Below are positions 9,378 to 16,935 of a stretch of DNA of 24,074 nucleotides, in pieces. The number at the start of each line of letters is the position of its first letter. The first letter of the stretch is position 1. Origin of the DNA: an uncultured Nocardioides sp. (GTDB lineage Bacteria > Actinomycetota > Actinomycetes > Propionibacteriales > Nocardioidaceae); the NCBI RefSeq assembly GCF_946885725.1, contig NZ_CAMPGZ010000035.1:1-24074 (forward strand), given 5' to 3'. The position numbers and the translations under genes are program-made. The notes under the pieces are model-generated. The model ran no database searches, was not told where the DNA came from, and saw only the letters and a program-made list of their open reading frames with translations.

Positions 9378-10772
9378 TCACGCCTCGGGACCGACCGGTC
9401 CGATGAGGTGCAGCCCGGCCTTCCCGGCGTTGTCGAAGCTGTCGTCGACCGCGACCAACCCCGTGGTCGATCGGCCGGCCACGTCGAGGATCGAGGCGGC
9501 AATGCCGGCGCGGTAGCCGCTGGCGCAGTGCACCCACAGCTCGCCCGCGGGCACGTCCCCGAGCCGGCGGGGCAGCTCGTGGATCGGGATGTTCACCGCG
9601 CCCTGGATGCAGGCCTTGTCGTGCTCGTCGGCGCGACGGACGTCGAGGACCACCACCGGGCGGTGCCTGCGTACCTCCTCCAGGTCGGCGAAGGTGGCGG
9701 TCGGGTACGACGCCAGGCCCCGGTCGGACCAGTCCTCGGGGCCGCCGGTGGCGTGGGCGGCCGGCCGGTCGATGCCGATGCGCACCAGCTCGCGCTGGGC
9801 CTCGGCCACGTCCTCGGCGGTCTCGCCGAGGAGGGTGACCGGCGTACCCCAGGTGATCAGCCAGCCCACGTAGGTGACGAACGAGCCGTCGAGCCCGAAG
9901 TTCAGCGTCCCCGGGGCGTGCCCGGCCGCGAACGCCGTGCGGTTGCGCAGGTCGACGACCCACTCGCCGGCCTCGATGTGGCGGCGCAGCTCGGCCGCGT
10001 CGGCCCGGGCCGGTGGGCTCAGGTCGGGCTCGGAGGGACCGGCGGCGTTCCGCGGGGCCATCTGCGCGTAGTAGGCCGGGAACGCGCCGAGCCCGGCGAG
10101 CAGCTCGCGGACGTAGGTCTCCTCGTCCTGGGTGAGCGCGGGGTTGTTCCGCTTCTCCCGGCCGATCGTGGACGCGGTGGCGTCGGACTGGGTGGCGGCG
10201 CAGAACGAGCCGAAGCCGTGGGTGGGGAAGACCTCGGCCTCGTCGGGCAGGACCTCGGCCAGCTTGTGCGCCGACGCGTGCTGGTGCCGGACCAGGGCGT
10301 CGGTGTGCTCCTTGCCGAGCAGGTCCGGTCGGCCGGTGGCGCCGTACAGCAGCGAGCCACCGGAGAAGACCGCGACCTGCTCGCCGGTGGAGGCGTCGGT
10401 GAGCGCGTAGGAGAGGTGCGTGAAGGTGTGACCGGGTGTGGCCAGCGCGGCGAGCCGCATCCGCGGGCCTACCTCGACGGTCTCGCCGTCCCGGACCGGG
10501 GTGCGGTCGAAGGAGACGCGGTCCTCGGCGTTGACGCGGTACGTCGCGCCGGTGCGCGCAGCCAACGCGAACCCACCAGTCACGTAGTCGTTGTGGATGT
10601 GGGTCTCGAGCACGTCGGTGAGCCGTACGCCGTGCTGCTCGAGCAGATCGAGGACACGGTCGATGTCGCGCTGGGGGTCGACCACGAAGGCGACCTCGCC
10701 GTCGTGGACGAGGTAGCTGCGGTCGCCGAGGGAGGGGGTCTCGATCGTGACGATGGTGAGGCCGGTGCTCAT
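9378..10772 (-). CDS. Metallo-beta-lactamase fold / rhodanese fusion (persulfide dioxygenase-like)
   Basis: 464 residues. The N-terminal MBL domain (1-240) has THIHND (57-62) and GHT (His115) and later FPTHGFGSFC, the mononuclear-iron site of ETHE1-type persulfide dioxygenases. FSGGSLL replaces the usual TGD loop. A first rhodanese-like domain (about 260-360) has no catalytic Cys (VVDLRNRTAFAAGHAPGTLN). The second (about 370-464) has the active loop HCASGYRAG with Cys416. The likely role is oxidation of persulfides to sulfite, with sulfur transfer to thiosulfate, in the cytoplasm. It is divergent from the CstR-like repressor gene, and the shared gap holds two operator-like palindromes. An AAGGAA motif precedes the start. 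Confidence 0.9.
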   Translation of the reverse strand: MSTGLTIVTIETPSLGDRSYLVHDGEVAFVVDPQRDIDRVLDLLEQHGVRLTDVLETHIHNDYVTGGFALAARTGATYRVNAEDRVSFDRTPVRDGETVEVGPRMRLAALATPGHTFTHLSYALTDASTGEQVAVFSGGSLLYGATGRPDLLGKEHTDALVRHQHASAHKLAEVLPDEAEVFPTHGFGSFCAATQSDATASTIGREKRNNPALTQDEETYVRELLAGLGAFPAYYAQMAPRNAAGPSEPDLSPPARADAAELRRHIEAGEWVVDLRNRTAFAAGHAPGTLNFGLDGSFVTYVGWLITWGTPVTLLGETAEDVAEAQRELVRIGIDRPAAHATGGPEDWSDRGLASYPTATFADLEEVRRHRPVVVLDVRRADEHDKACIQGAVNIPIHELPRRLGDVPAGELWVHCASGYRAGIAASILDVAGRSTTGLVAVDDSFDNAGKAGLHLIGPVGPEA

Positions 10773-10845
10773 GCGGACGTTCCTTGCGTCAGTCTGCGAA
10801 GCGGCGAACCGCGGTCGTCTCGACAGGCTCGACCACCCGGTGCCG

Positions 10846-10897
10846 ATACCCTAGGGGGTATTGTTGCGGGCAACGATATACACACCCCCCGGGGTAT
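10846..10897. promoter_or_regulatory. Two CsoR/CstR-type operators with a third palindrome between
   Basis: ATACCCTAGGGGGTAT (10846-10861) and ACACCCCCCGGGGTAT (10882-10897) have the A/T-flanked C-tract/G-tract dyad of the CsoR family and start 36 bp apart. GTTGC-GG-GCAAC (10863-10874) lies between them. They sit in the 144-bp gap between the MBL/rhodanese gene and the regulator, so they likely control both directions. Confidence 0.75.
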
Positions 10898-10916
10898 TCC
10901 AACCAGGAGCGGTCCG

Positions 10917-11180
10917 ATGGAGCTCGACCCGACCGAGATGACCTCGGTGATCAACCGCATCAAGCGCGCCCGCGGCCAGCTCGACGGCGTGCTGCGCATG
11001 CTCGAAGAGGGCCGCGACTGCGAGGACGTCGTCACCCAGCTCGCCGCCGTCTCCCGCGCGCTCGACCGCGCGGGGTTCGCGATCGTCGCCAGCGGGCTGC
11101 AGCGGTGCCTCACCAACGGCGAGGGGATCGACAGCGTCGACGTGAAGAAGATGGAGAAGCTCTTCCTCTCCCTGGCCTGA
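10917..11180 (+). CDS. cstR: CsoR-family regulator of the CstR (persulfide-sensing) type
   Basis: 87 residues, all helical, with the DUF156/CsoR signature INRIKRARGQLDGVLRMLEEG. Cys35 and Cys64 match the two reactive cysteines of the family. The copper-ligand His between them is Gly60 here, so copper sensing is unlikely and per/polysulfide sensing through a Cys-Cys crosslink is likely. Control of the divergent MBL/rhodanese gene and of itself through the two operators fits this. ATG 10917 was chosen because GGAG sits 8 nt upstream; the open frame back to 9273 is antisense to the neighbouring gene. Confidence 0.88.
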   Translation: MELDPTEMTSVINRIKRARGQLDGVLRMLEEGRDCEDVVTQLAAVSRALDRAGFAIVASGLQRCLTNGEGIDSVDVKKMEKLFLSLA

Positions 11181-11218
11181 GAGGCCCTAAGCCCCCACCG
11201 TCTGCGGACCATCGACCC
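11181..11218 (+). promoter_or_regulatory. DosR-like box(es) upstream of the PPOX-fold gene
   Basis: CGGACCATCGACCC (11205-11218) matches the window motif at all but the first base, 64 bp before ATG 11282. GAGGCCCTAAGCCC (11181-11194), just after the CstR stop, is a weaker copy 24 bp upstream. Confidence 0.45.
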
Positions 11219-11281
11219 TGAGCCGCGGCCGCCTCCGTCGGCACGATCGACGCAGGAAGTGACGCACGATCGGAGCGAGCG

Positions 11282-11692
11282 ATGACGCGGATGGAAGCCC
11301 TCACGGAGAGCGAGTGCTGGGAACGCCTTCGCGCACGGAACATCGGACGCATCGGCTTCGACCGGGGACGGGGTCCGCGCATCCACCCGGTGCACTATCG
11401 CGTCGAGGACGGACACCTGCGCGTGACAACCTCGCGCGACTCGGAGCTGGGCGCGTTCTCCCAGATGTTCGCCGACGGGGCGATGGTCTCCTTCGAGGTG
11501 GACCAGCTCGACGACGCCGCTGCTGAGCGGTGGAGCGTGCTCGTGGGTGCCCGGGTCGAGACCGTCGACGGTCCCGAGAGCGCCGGAACCGCGCCGGGGG
11601 CGCCTCGCCCTCCGGAGGGCCACGACGAGCTGACGCTGCACCTGACGCCGGTGGAGGTCACCGGGCGACGCCGTACCGACACCACGGTCTAG
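11282..11692 (+). CDS. Pyridoxamine 5'-phosphate oxidase-like flavin/F420-binding protein
   Basis: 136 residues with the split-barrel pattern: ESECWERLRARNIGRIGFD at the N-terminus, then PRIHPVHYRVEDGHLRVTTSRDSELGAF, the strand FEVDQLD and WSVLVGARVETV. Proteins of this type bind FMN or F420 and reduce small compounds; mycobacterial homologues such as Rv3129 belong to the DosR regulon. The substrate is unknown. The ribosome site is weak (GGAGCGAGCG). The CPBP protease gene starts 30 bp later on the same strand and is probably co-transcribed. Confidence 0.85.
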   Translation: MTRMEALTESECWERLRARNIGRIGFDRGRGPRIHPVHYRVEDGHLRVTTSRDSELGAFSQMFADGAMVSFEVDQLDDAAAERWSVLVGARVETVDGPESAGTAPGAPRPPEGHDELTLHLTPVEVTGRRRTDTTV

Positions 11693-11722
11693 CCGGACAG
11701 GCTCGGCTCGCCGCAGACCGCC

Positions 11723-12580
11723 ATGGACACGCGTCGACGTCCCGACCACCGCGGGGCCGGCCTCGTCGTCTACCTCGTCGTCGCGTTCGGGTGGTCGTGG
11801 TCCTGGTGGCTGGCGATGGTCCCGGCCGGGGCCATCAGCACACCCGGCCAAGGCTGGCCCACCCACCTGCCCGGTCTGCTCGGACCGGCGCTGGGAGCGG
11901 TGGCCGCGGCGGCCACGGAGGGCGGTACCGCCGCGCTGCGCGCGCTCGGTCGGTCGCTCACCCGGCCGCCCCGGGACCGGCTCACGTGGCTGCTGATCGC
12001 CGCCCCCCTCGTGCTCTGGTCGGTGGCGGCGGCCGCGGATCAGATGGCCGGGCGTGCCGCCGACGTCCTCGTCTACTCCGGGGCCGCCTCCGCGAGCAGC
12101 CTCGGCGGTCTGCTCGCCGTGCTCGGCTACGTCCTCGTGGTCAACGGGATCGGCGAGGAGCTCGGCTGGCGCGGATACCTGGCCGACCGCCTCCTCGACC
12201 GGCACGGGCTGCGCCGCACGGCAACGGTGGTCTGGGTCGTCTGGGGGCTCTGGCACGTCCCGCTGTTCTGGGTGGTGAGCGACTTCCGCGCGATGTCGGT
12301 CGCCACCGTGGTCGGCTGGACGATCGGTTTGTGGTGCGGGTCCCTGGTGCTCACCTGGCTCTACGTCCGGAACGAGCGGAGCACGTTGGTCGTGGCCGTC
12401 TGGCACACCGCGTACAACCTGACCACCGCGACCAGCGTCGGTGAAGGCCCGCCGGCGGCGCTCTCGACCACCGGCGTGGTGCTGCTCGCCGCCGTACTCC
12501 TCGTGAAGGCGTCGGGGCCGAGAGTCCCGGGACAACCCGGTCGCGTGCGGGGACCTAGGTCCCGCGAACCGCGTTCCTGA
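11723..12580 (+). CDS. CPBP-family intramembrane metalloprotease
   Basis: 285 residues with about seven hydrophobic segments. The CPBP (Rce1/Abi) motifs are present: EELGWRGY with Glu145-Glu146 and Arg150, GLWHVPLF with His178, and WHTAYN with His228 and Asn232. These form the metal and catalytic site in the membrane. Substrates are unknown; CPBP proteins process prenylated or bacteriocin peptides or act as immunity/anti-sigma processing proteases. The C-terminal tail (about 262-285) is polar, and its DNA contains two strong DosR-like boxes belonging to the next gene. There is no obvious ribosome site before ATG 11723; read-through from the PPOX-fold gene is likely. Confidence 0.87.
   Translation: MDTRRRPDHRGAGLVVYLVVAFGWSWSWWLAMVPAGAISTPGQGWPTHLPGLLGPALGAVAAAATEGGTAALRALGRSLTRPPRDRLTWLLIAAPLVLWSVAAAADQMAGRAADVLVYSGAASASSLGGLLAVLGYVLVVNGIGEELGWRGYLADRLLDRHGLRRTATVVWVVWGLWHVPLFWVVSDFRAMSVATVVGWTIGLWCGSLVLTWLYVRNERSTLVVAVWHTAYNLTTATSVGEGPPAALSTTGVVLLAAVLLVKASGPRVPGQPGRVRGPRSREPRS
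12515..12563 (+). promoter_or_regulatory. Best DosR-like boxes of the window, upstream of arcD
   Basis: GGGACCTAGGTCCC (12550-12563) is a perfect 14-bp palindrome and closest to the mycobacterial DosR consensus. GGGCCGAGAGTCCC (12515-12528) lies 35 bp upstream. Both are inside the 3' end of the CPBP gene and within 150 bp of the arcD start. Confidence 0.65.
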
Positions 12581-12660
12581 GACCCTGCCCGGCGAGCGCG
12601 CTCCGCCGGAGGGTGGATCTGGTGGAGGCGCGACGGCCTCCCGGACCCGAGGAGGTCAGC

Positions 12661-14130
12661 ATGGCTCACAACGTCGTCAAGCCGGCCCGGCCGGCGTCAC
12701 CCGAACAGCCGCGCGGCGCACCGGTGGGCCTCGCCCTACCGGCGCTCGTGGCCATCGTCGTCGGCTCCATGATCGGCAGCGGCATCTTCGCCCTGCCGTC
12801 CCAGATGGCCTCCAGCGCCGCACCCGGACCGCTGCTGATCGGCTGGACCGTGACCGGCGTCGGCATGCTGATGCTGGCCTTCGTCTTCCAGACCCTCGCC
12901 CGCCGCAAGCCCGAGGTGGACGGCGGTGTCTACGGCTACGCCCGTGCCGGCTTCGGCGAATACGTCGGCTTCACCTCGGCGTGGGGCTACTGGGTCAGCG
13001 CCTGGGTCGGGAACGTCGCGTACCTCGTCCTCCTCATGTCGACGCTCGGCTACTGGTTCGGCGGGTTCGAGGGCGGCACCACCGTGCCGGCGATCGTCGG
13101 CGCCTCGGTGCTGCTGTGGGCCGTGCACGCCCTGACCCTCAGCGGCGTGCGCAACGCGGCCTTCGCCAACGTCGTGGTGACCATCGCCAAGATCGTCCCC
13201 ATCGTCACGTTCATCGCGATCGCGGCGGTCGGGTTCAGCGCCGACCTGTTCACGGCCGACTTCTGGGGCGAGAACGCCGGACTCGGCAGCACCCTCGACC
13301 AGGTCCGGAACATGATGCTGGTGACCGTCTGGGTGTTCATCGGTATCGAGGGCGCGGCGGTGTACTCCCAGCGGGCACGCCGGCGTCGCGACGTCGGGCT
13401 CGCCACGGTCCTCGGTTTCCTCGGGGTGCTGGGTCTGCTGCTCGCGGTCAACCTGCTGTCGTACGGCGTGATGCGGCAGGCCGACATCGCGAACCTGCCC
13501 GACCCGTCGCTGGCGGGCGTGCTGGAGCACGAGGTCGGTTCCTGGGGCGCTGGCTTCATCTCCGCGGGCCTCGTGGTGTCGCTGCTCGGTGCACTCATCG
13601 CGTGGGTGCTGCTGGCCGTCGAGATCCTGCGGTTGCCGGCCGTGGAGCACGTCGTACCCCGTGCGCTGGGCCGCGAGAACCGGCACGGTGCACCGGCCAA
13701 CGCGCTGTGGCTGACCAACCTGTGCGTGCAGGCACTGCTGATCTGGACGTTGGTGAACGAGAACACCTACACCGACCTGGTCTACCTCGCCACGTCGCTG
13801 ATCCTGCTGCCGTACCTCTGGTCGGCGGCCTACCAGGTGAAGCTCGTCGTGACCGGCGAGACTTACGCGGACGGTGCCGGCCGGACACGTGACCTCGTGG
13901 TCGGGCTCATCGCCGTCGCGTACGCGGTCTGGCTCGTCTACGCCGGCGGATGGCAGTACGTCCTGGTGGCCGGCTTGTTCTACCTGCTCGGGACCGGGCT
14001 GTTCGTCTGGGCACGGCGGGAGAGCGGTCAGCAGGTGTTCACCAAGACCGAGACCGGAATCGTGCTCGTGGTGACCGGCCTCGCCGTCGCCGCCGTCGTC
14101 GGCCTGGCGCAAGGGTTCGTGACGGTATGA
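12661..14130 (+). CDS. arcD: APC-superfamily arginine:ornithine antiporter
   Basis: 489 residues with 12-13 hydrophobic segments. The N-terminus has the APC motif [18 protein letters not shown] (TM1), and [21 protein letters not shown] and [11 protein letters not shown] follow, typical of the basic amino acid/polyamine antiporter subfamily (ArcD/YdgI). It exchanges external arginine for internal ornithine (or citrulline) in the arginine deiminase pathway. A GAGGAGG motif lies 6 nt before ATG 12661. Its stop overlaps the start of arcA by 4 nt, which makes the substrate assignment strong. The DosR-like palindrome upstream suggests induction under hypoxia. Confidence 0.92.
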   Translation: MAHNVVKPARPASPEQPRGAPVGLALPALVAIVVGSMIGSGIFALPSQMASSAAPGPLLIGWTVTGVGMLMLAFVFQTLARRKPEVDGGVYGYARAGFGEYVGFTSAWGYWVSAWVGNVAYLVLLMSTLGYWFGGFEGGTTVPAIVGASVLLWAVHALTLSGVRNAAFANVVVTIAKIVPIVTFIAIAAVGFSADLFTADFWGENAGLGSTLDQVRNMMLVTVWVFIGIEGAAVYSQRARRRRDVGLATVLGFLGVLGLLLAVNLLSYGVMRQADIANLPDPSLAGVLEHEVGSWGAGFISAGLVVSLLGALIAWVLLAVEILRLPAVEHVVPRALGRENRHGAPANALWLTNLCVQALLIWTLVNENTYTDLVYLATSLILLPYLWSAAYQVKLVVTGETYADGAGRTRDLVVGLIAVAYAVWLVYAGGWQYVLVAGLFYLLGTGLFVWARRESGQQVFTKTETGIVLVVTGLAVAAVVGLAQGFVTV

Positions 14131-15389
14131 GCGCCGAGACGACGACCTCACGTGTCGGGGTCTTCTCCGAGGCGGGAAGGCTCCGGCGCGTGCTGGTCTG
14201 CGCACCGGGCCTGGCGCACCTGCGCCTGACGCCCGAGAACTGCGACGAGCTGCTGTTCGACGACGTGATCTGGGTCAGCCAGGCCAGGCGCGACCACTTC
14301 GACTTCGTCGACAAGATGCGCGACCGCGGCGTCGAGGTGCTCGAGCTGCTGGACCTGCTCACCGACGTCGTGCGTCGCCCGCAGGGCCGGGCGTGGGTCC
14401 TCGACCGGCGGATCACGGCCGACCAGGTCGGCGCCGGGCTCGTCGAGCCCGTCCGGCAGTGGCTCGACGAGCTGCCGGCCGAGCGACTCGCGGAGCACCT
14501 CATCGGCGGCCTGACCTTCAGCGAGGTCCCGGCCGATGCGGGCGGTCCGTTCCTGGCCGCGCTGCGCGGGCAGGAGGACCACCCGTTCCTGCTGCCACCG
14601 TTGCCGAACACCCAGTTCACCCGGGACAACACCGCGTGGATCTACCGCGGCGTGACGCTCAACCCGATGTACTGGCCGGCCCGCCGGCAGGAGACGCTGC
14701 TGACCGCGGCGGTCTACCGGTTCCACCCGGCCTTCGCCGGGGAGGACTTCGCGGTCTGGTTCGGCGACCCCGACGCGCCCTCCCGGGAGCACGGCGCGGC
14801 CACGCTCGAGGGCGGTGACGTGATGCCGGTCGGCAACGGCACCGTGGTGATCGGCATGGGGGAGCGGTCCTCGCAGCAGGCGATCACTCAGCTGGCGCTG
14901 AACCTTTTCAAGGCCGACGCGGCCGAGCAGGTCGTCGTCGCGGGGCTGCCGCGCAGCCGCTCGGCGATGCACCTCGACACGGTGTTCACCTTCTGTGACC
15001 GCGACGTCGTCACGGCCTTCTCGCCGGTCGTCGACCGGATCCGCCCGCTCACGATCCGGCGCGACGACGCGAGTCCCGTCGGGATGCACGTCACGGTCGA
15101 GGAGGACTCGTTCGTCGATGTCGTCGGCCGTGCTCTCGGCGTCTCGCTGCGCGTCGTACCCACGGGCGGAGACCGGTTCGGCGCCCGCCGCGAGCAGTGG
15201 GACGACGGCAACAACGTCGTGGCCCTCGAGCCCGGGGTGGTCATCGGCTACGACCGCAACACCCACACCAACACGCTGCTGCGCAAGGCCGGCATCGAGG
15301 TGATCACGATCGACGCCAGCGAGCTCGGCCGTGGCCGCGGCGGTGGCCGGTGCATGACCTGCCCGATCCTGCGCGACCCGTTGGAGTAG
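14127..15389 (+). CDS. arcA: Arginine deiminase
   Basis: 420 residues, normal length. It hydrolyses arginine to citrulline and ammonia in the cytoplasm. Guanidino-modifying motifs are in order: [13 protein letters not shown] (substrate Asp), [10 protein letters not shown] (Glu/Asp), [11 protein letters not shown] (catalytic His) and [11 protein letters not shown] with nucleophile Cys409. The ATG overlaps the arcD stop (ATGA). Genes for the next steps, ornithine carbamoyltransferase (arcB) and carbamate kinase (arcC), are not in the window, so the pathway is either completed elsewhere or used only for ammonia/citrulline production. Confidence 0.96.
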   Translation: MSAETTTSRVGVFSEAGRLRRVLVCAPGLAHLRLTPENCDELLFDDVIWVSQARRDHFDFVDKMRDRGVEVLELLDLLTDVVRRPQGRAWVLDRRITADQVGAGLVEPVRQWLDELPAERLAEHLIGGLTFSEVPADAGGPFLAALRGQEDHPFLLPPLPNTQFTRDNTAWIYRGVTLNPMYWPARRQETLLTAAVYRFHPAFAGEDFAVWFGDPDAPSREHGAATLEGGDVMPVGNGTVVIGMGERSSQQAITQLALNLFKADAAEQVVVAGLPRSRSAMHLDTVFTFCDRDVVTAFSPVVDRIRPLTIRRDDASPVGMHVTVEEDSFVDVVGRALGVSLRVVPTGGDRFGARREQWDDGNNVVALEPGVVIGYDRNTHTNTLLRKAGIEVITIDASELGRGRGGGRCMTCPILRDPLE

Positions 15390-15423
15390 GGCCCTTCGAC
15401 CGTGGGCCGTGCCCTTTCGGCCC
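15389..15423 (+). promoter_or_regulatory. Tandem DosR-like boxes between arcA and the universal stress protein
   Basis: GGGCCCTTCGACCG (15389-15402) overlaps the arcA stop codon, and TGCCCTTTCGGCCC (15410-15423) starts 21 bp later, two helical turns. GGGCCG (15404-15409) and CGGCCC (15418-15423) could also pair as a 6-bp hairpin, so a weak arcA terminator is an alternative reading. Confidence 0.5.
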
Positions 15424-15459
15424 TGACGGCTCGTGAGCACTCGGAAGGAGTGTGACGAC

Positions 15460-16389
15460 ATGACGATGAACGAGGCCCAGGGAGCGGTGGTCGTCGGCTA
15501 CGACGGCCGGCCGCACAGCGACGTCGCCCTGTGGTGGGCGGCCCGGCACGCGGCGCAGGTCGAGCGGCCGCTGCTGGTGGTGCACGCCTGCGGCGTACCC
15601 GGCGGGTACGCCGGCTCGGCCGACGGCGCCGCGCTGACGGTCGGTCGCGTGGACCTGCGGGCCCAGGGTCAGGTGGTTCTGGACAAGGGGCTGGCCAAGG
15701 TCGAGGGGATCGACCCCTCGCTGGAGTATCGCGGACACCTCGAGGTCGGCGACCCGAAGGACGTGCTCGAGGACGCTGCGTCCTCCGGTGCCTACCTGAT
15801 GGTCGTCGGCACGCGAGGGCACGGGCGTGTGGTGGCCTACCTGCTGGGCTCGGTGAGCGAGGACCTGTCGCACGCCGCTGCGTGCCCCGTCGTCGTGGTG
15901 CGCGAGCACGAGGTGCCCGACCAGCACAGCCCCTACTTCGGCCGGGTCGTGGTCGGCCTCGACGGCACCGACTCCTCGACCATCGCGCTGGAGGCGGCGT
16001 TCGCCTTCGCGGAGCTCGAGGGGCGCCCGCTCGCCGTGCTGCACGCCCGTGACGACGCCGGACGCTGGCGCGACCGGTCGACGGGCGCGGAGGACTACGG
16101 TCCCGGCGACCTCGAGGCCCACCTCGGCGAGAAGCTCGTCGCCTGCACGGCCGACCACCCCGAGGTACCGGTGACCCTGCACCCGGTCGAGGCCGATCCC
16201 CGCTGGGCGCTCGTCGACGCCTCGCGGCACGCCCACCTGGTGGTGGTCGGCTCGCGTGGACGTGGCGACACCGAGGCCTTCGTCCGGGGCTCCGTGAGCA
16301 GGTACGTGCTCGAGCACGCGCACGGACCGGTGCTGGTGGCCCGGTCGCCGAGCAGGAAGGCGCACACCGCCGACGACGCACGGTCGTAG
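15460..16389 (+). CDS. Tandem universal stress protein (two UspA domains)
   Basis: 309 residues with two UspA domains. Domain 1 (about 9-148) has VVGYDGRPHSD and the ATP loop VVGTRGHGR (Gly117-x-x-Gly120-x-Gly122) then LLGSVSEDL. Domain 2 (about 158-300) has VVGLDGTDSS and VVGSRGRGD (from Gly264) then RGSVSRYV. Both keep the G-2x-G-9x-G(S/T) ATP-binding pattern. Mycobacterial two-domain USPs (Rv2005c, Rv1996 and others) are DosR-regulon members that slow growth. ATG 15460 has AAGGAG upstream; GTG 15433 is an alternative without a ribosome site. It is convergent with the next gene, 13 bp away. Confidence 0.92.
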   Translation: MTMNEAQGAVVVGYDGRPHSDVALWWAARHAAQVERPLLVVHACGVPGGYAGSADGAALTVGRVDLRAQGQVVLDKGLAKVEGIDPSLEYRGHLEVGDPKDVLEDAASSGAYLMVVGTRGHGRVVAYLLGSVSEDLSHAAACPVVVVREHEVPDQHSPYFGRVVVGLDGTDSSTIALEAAFAFAELEGRPLAVLHARDDAGRWRDRSTGAEDYGPGDLEAHLGEKLVACTADHPEVPVTLHPVEADPRWALVDASRHAHLVVVGSRGRGDTEAFVRGSVSRYVLEHAHGPVLVARSPSRKAHTADDARS

Positions 16390-16402
16390 CGATCGGCGTG
16401 GC

Positions 16403-16834
16403 TCATCGCCACCGGTCGCCGCTCCCGCGCACGTAGGTCCGGTACACGTGCGGCCACGGGGTTGCCGCCAGGATGACGACCACCAGCGAGCAGTTGACGA
16501 TCACCTCGCTGGTGGCCGTGTCGACCGTGCCGGCGGTGGCGCGAGGGAGCGCGACGATGCCGAGCCAGAGCACCTTCCACAGGGTCTCGAAGACCAGCAG
16601 AGGCAGCATCCGCGTGGGGTAGCGGAGACCGAGCAGGGCGAGCACCGACATCGCGGTGAGCAGGCACAGCGCGACGCTCTCGAACAGAGGCAACTCGTGC
16701 GCCTGAGGCAGCAGCGGCCACTTCACGATGACCAGACCGACTCCCATGAGCGCGTAGCCGACGCGCATCAGGTTCAGCCGAGCCGTCGACAGCTCCGGTA
16801 CGACGCTCAACGGCGCTTGCACGTCTACGGACAT
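16403..16834 (-). CDS. Small membrane protein, unknown function
   Basis: 143 residues with four hydrophobic segments (about 22-40, 51-70, 77-97 and 108-127) and an Arg-rich C-terminus (HVYRTYVRGSGDRWR). The sequence has PxLPxxHELPLFESV in the first outer loop. I do not recognise a characterised family. GGAGGT lies 5 nt before ATG 16834. An 8-bp inverted repeat (16848-16866) lies directly upstream of this site. It is convergent with the stress protein gene and separated from the enzyme gene at 16936. Confidence 0.78.
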   Translation of the reverse strand: MSVDVQAPLSVVPELSTARLNLMRVGYALMGVGLVIVKWPLLPQAHELPLFESVALCLLTAMSVLALLGLRYPTRMLPLLVFETLWKVLWLGIVALPRATAGTVDTATSEVIVNCSLVVVILAATPWPHVYRTYVRGSGDRWR

Positions 16835-16847
16835 GGGGACCTCCTGA

Positions 16848-16866
16848 TCGCTGCGAGACGCAGCGA
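16848..16866. repeat. Perfect 8-bp inverted repeat before the small membrane protein gene
   Basis: TCGCTGCG-AGA-CGCAGCGA, about 14 bp upstream of the ATG on the minus strand and next to the ribosome site. It may be an operator or a hairpin in the 5' untranslated region. Confidence 0.5.
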
Positions 16867-16891
16867 ATGTAGGTCGCCGGACGTGGGGTGC

Positions 16892-16913
16892 GCGTCACCA
16901 GATGATGTGACGC
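16892..16913. terminator. 7-bp inverted repeat, possible terminator of the phosphatase-family gene
   Basis: GCGTCAC (16892-16898) pairs with GTGACGC (16907-16913) across 8 nt. It is 22 nt past the stop of the gene ending at 16936 (minus strand). There is no U-tract, so an operator for the gene starting at 16834 is also possible. Confidence 0.3.
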
Positions 16914-16935
16914 TCGGGGTGACTGGGAACGACGG

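Noticed and set aside
9273..10916. Long plus-strand frame leading into the CstR gene
   Set aside because: Antisense to the metallo-beta-lactamase/rhodanese gene, whose motifs are unambiguous.
10917..11180. Copper-sensing CsoR
   Set aside because: The copper-ligand His is Gly60 and the neighbours are sulfur enzymes, not copper transporters.
12736..14205. 489-residue minus-strand frame over arcD
   Set aside because: His/Gln/Asp/Arg-rich shadow of the membrane protein; arcD has all transporter motifs.
15404..15423. Intrinsic terminator of arcA
   Set aside because: A 6-bp GGGCCG/CGGCCC stem without U-tract is possible, but the 21-bp spaced box pair explains the same bases better.
16892..16913. 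CRP/FNR site
   Set aside because: The half-sites are in the opposite orientation (GTCAC...GTGAC) and spacing from the TGTGA-N6-TCACA pattern.
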